Assembly (NCBI GenBank): GCA_902476475.1
Contig: CABSDO010000002.1
Location: 1-51,618, forward strand
Direction: 5' to 3'
Length of the DNA: 51,618 bases
Source of the DNA: an uncultured Collinsella sp.
GTDB lineage: Bacteria; Actinomycetota; Coriobacteriia; Coriobacteriales; Coriobacteriaceae
Of the stretch, positions 49,809-51,618 are shown piece by piece (the stretch's first letter is position 1; every line of letters begins with the position of its first letter). The translations under genes and the position numbers were made by a program. The notes under the pieces are model-generated. The model made no database searches and was not told the origin of the DNA. It saw only the letters and a list, made by a program, of their open reading frames with translations.

Positions 49809-51618
49809 ATGGAGAAGCATAAAGTGATCTGCCCGTATTGTGGCGCCGGTTGCCAGTTTAACCTCCTGGTCCAAAACGGCCAGGTCGTGGGTACCGAACC
49901 GCTCGACGGCATCACCAATCAGGGCGAGCTGTGCCTTAAGGGCATGAGCGGCTACGACTTCATCAACGACACCAAGATCTTGACTCCTCGCGTACTGCAC
50001 CCGATGATCCGCCGCACCAAGGGCGCGGATCTTGAGCGCGTAAGCTGGGACGAGGCACTGGATTTCACCGCATCTAAGATGCAGGCCATAATTGACGAAT
50101 ATGGTCCTAACGCTGTCATGACCACCGGCTCCTCGCGAGGCGGCGGCAATGAGGCGAACTACGTCATGCAGAAGTTTACGCGTGCGTGCATCGGCACCCA
50201 CAGCGTGGACAACTGCGCCCGTACTTGACACGGCCCTACTGTCCTCGGTCTGATGGACACGGTTGGTTCAGGTTGCATGTCATGCTCCATCCCCGGTATG
50301 GAGGATGCGGGCTGCATTTTCCTCTTCGGCTATAACCCTGCCGATTCGCACCCCATCGTCGCAAGGCGTATCGTGCGAGCCAAAGAAAAGGGTTGCAAGA
50401 TCATTGTCGCCGACCCGCGCCATATCGAAACCGCGCGTATCGCCGATCTCTACCTTCCGATCAAGAACGGTTGCAACGTTGCGTTCCTCAACGCCTTTGC
50501 CAACTGCTTGGTCAACGATGGCCTCTACGACAAGGAATTCGTCGCCGAGCACACGAACGGCTTTGACGAGTGGTGGGAGACCATCAAGAACTACACTCCC
50601 GAATCCGTACAGGACATCACGGGTGTCGAGCCCGCGTTAATCCACCAAGCTGCCGAGATGTACGCCACGGCGAAGCCTTCTGCCATCATTGGCTGGGGCA
50701 TGGGCGTATGCCAGCAGAAGCAGAACCTGAAGACGGTGCACACCATCGCCTCCATCGCCTGCGTTGCCGGCCAGATCGGCAAACCCAATTCCGGCCTCGC
50801 GCCCGTGCGTGGTCAGAACAACGTCCAGGGCTCCTGCGATATGGGCATGCTGCCTAACCTGTACCCTGGCTACCAGAAGGTCACCGACCCGGCAGTGCGT
50901 GCCAAGTTTGCCAAGGCTTGGGGCGTGCCCGAGGAAAAGCTCCCGCTCGAGGAGGGCTACAAGCTCACCGACCTGGGTCACCTGGTCGACGAGGGCAAGG
51001 TGCACTGCTTCTACAACTACGGCGAGGACCCGGTGCAGACCGAGCCCGATTCGGCCGGTATGCGCAAGACGCTCTCCGAGCTGGATCTGTTCATTTGCCA
51101 GGACATCTTTATGACGCAGACGACCATGCTTGCCGACGTCATCCTGCCCGCTACCTCTGGGGGCGAGCACGAGGGTGTCTTTACCGCATCCGACCGTAGC
51201 TTCCAGCACTTTGACGCGGCTGTTCCGCCCAAGGGCGAGTGCCGTCACGACTGGGAGATCTTCGCGGAACTGTCCACGCGCATGGGCTATCCCATGCACT
51301 ACGACAACACCGAGCAGATCTGGAACGAGTGCATTAGCCTGTGCCCCAACTTTGTGGGCGCGACCTACGAGAAGATGGCTCCCGAGGGCGGCTACGCCCA
51401 GTGGCCGGTCAAGAGCACCGATGTGAACGACCACGGTACGCCCGACATGTTCGCTGGTGGCAAGTTCACCACCAAGGACGGCCGCGCCAACCTGATGGCG
51501 CACGACTGGGAGGCGCCCTCCGAGCTTCCCGACGATGAGTACCCGCTCATCCTGTGCACCGTCCGCGAGGTCGGCCACTACAGCTGCCGCTCGATGACCG
51601 GCAACTGCAAGACGCTGG
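49809..51618 (+). CDS. fdhF: Formate dehydrogenase H-type selenoprotein, catalytic subunit (Sec140; 3' end outside window)
   Basis: A molybdopterin enzyme oxidising formate to CO2, or the reverse; 603 codons are present and the end lies beyond the window. The TGA at 50226-50228 is read in frame: DNCART-U-HGPTVLGLMDTVGSG continues the protein, so UGA encodes selenocysteine at residue 140, the same number as in E. coli FdhF. Cys8, Cys11, Cys15 and Cys42 for the [4Fe-4S] cluster and Lys44 also match that enzyme's positions. RGQNNVQGSCDMG near 334 carries the conserved active-site Arg, and ATSGGEHEGVFT binds cofactor. ATG 49809 follows AGGAAGGA. No Tat signal, so it is cytosolic. Confidence 0.95.
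50229..50259 (+). promoter_or_regulatory. Candidate SECIS element in fdhF
   Basis: TGTCC/GGACA (50240-50244 with 50255-50259) closes a loop containing CGGTCT, with GGTC starting 18 nt after the UGA. E. coli fdhF has an AGGUCU loop at nearly the same distance, so a SelB-binding hairpin is likely. Confidence 0.65.

Overview
The window looks like a chromosomal segment of a high-GC, Gram-positive gut anaerobe of the class Coriobacteriia, most likely Collinsella or a close relative. This is inferred from gene content, GC-rich codon use, AAGGAGG-type ribosome binding sites, short GC-rich terminators, and a giant surface protein with an LAxTG sorting signal. No search could be run, so the genus is an inference.

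Layout. (1) 0.1-10 kb: housekeeping and arginine genes. They are a Cof-type HAD phosphatase, argG behind an Arg-rich leader peptide, a small unknown ORF, argH, ndk, rpiB, a frameshifted cysteine desulfidase-like gene, a second HAD hydrolase and rpsA. (2) 10-18.8 kb: RNase P RNA, a long palindrome, a YigZ-family gene, a C_GCAxxG_C_C redox protein, an O-acetylhomoserine sulfhydrylase, an MFS exporter, xpt, a GGQ release-factor-like protein, a diacylglycerol kinase-like gene and a CLC antiporter. (3) 18.9-24.4 kb: molybdenum. moeA and a MogA/MoaB gene form one unit, followed by modABC, whose permease carries an unusual large N-terminal domain. (4) 24.5-32.7 kb: a same-strand selenium and redox locus. 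It holds two 2-hydroxyacyl-CoA dehydratase/double-cubane-type proteins, their ATP-dependent activator, a glycosyltransferase, selD (itself read through an in-frame UGA), yedF, a DUF3343 gene and a cysteine desulfurase-like gene. (5) 32.8-45.7 kb: one 4302-residue cell-wall adhesin. (6) 45.8-48.8 kb: brnQ, tRNA-Pro, tRNA-Gly, a MITE-like palindromic element and a RelB/PIN toxin-antitoxin pair. (7) 49.2 kb to the end: a four-cluster ferredoxin subunit and a selenocysteine-containing formate dehydrogenase that runs off the window.

How the parts fit. Molybdate uptake and molybdopterin insertion, selenophosphate synthesis and the Sec/Mo formate dehydrogenase supply the parts of one enzyme. The double-cubane proteins sit between the molybdenum and selenium genes and suggest an uncharacterised low-potential reduction linked to selenium handling. 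selA, selB and tRNA-Sec are not in the window.

The intergenic spaces are rich in palindromic elements of at least two families. One has ends reading TTGCGGTGAAATAG (three sites). The other is a roughly 95-105 bp imperfect palindrome: two close copies flank the second double-cubane gene and a diverged copy lies behind RNase P RNA. Most double as terminators or spacer hairpins.
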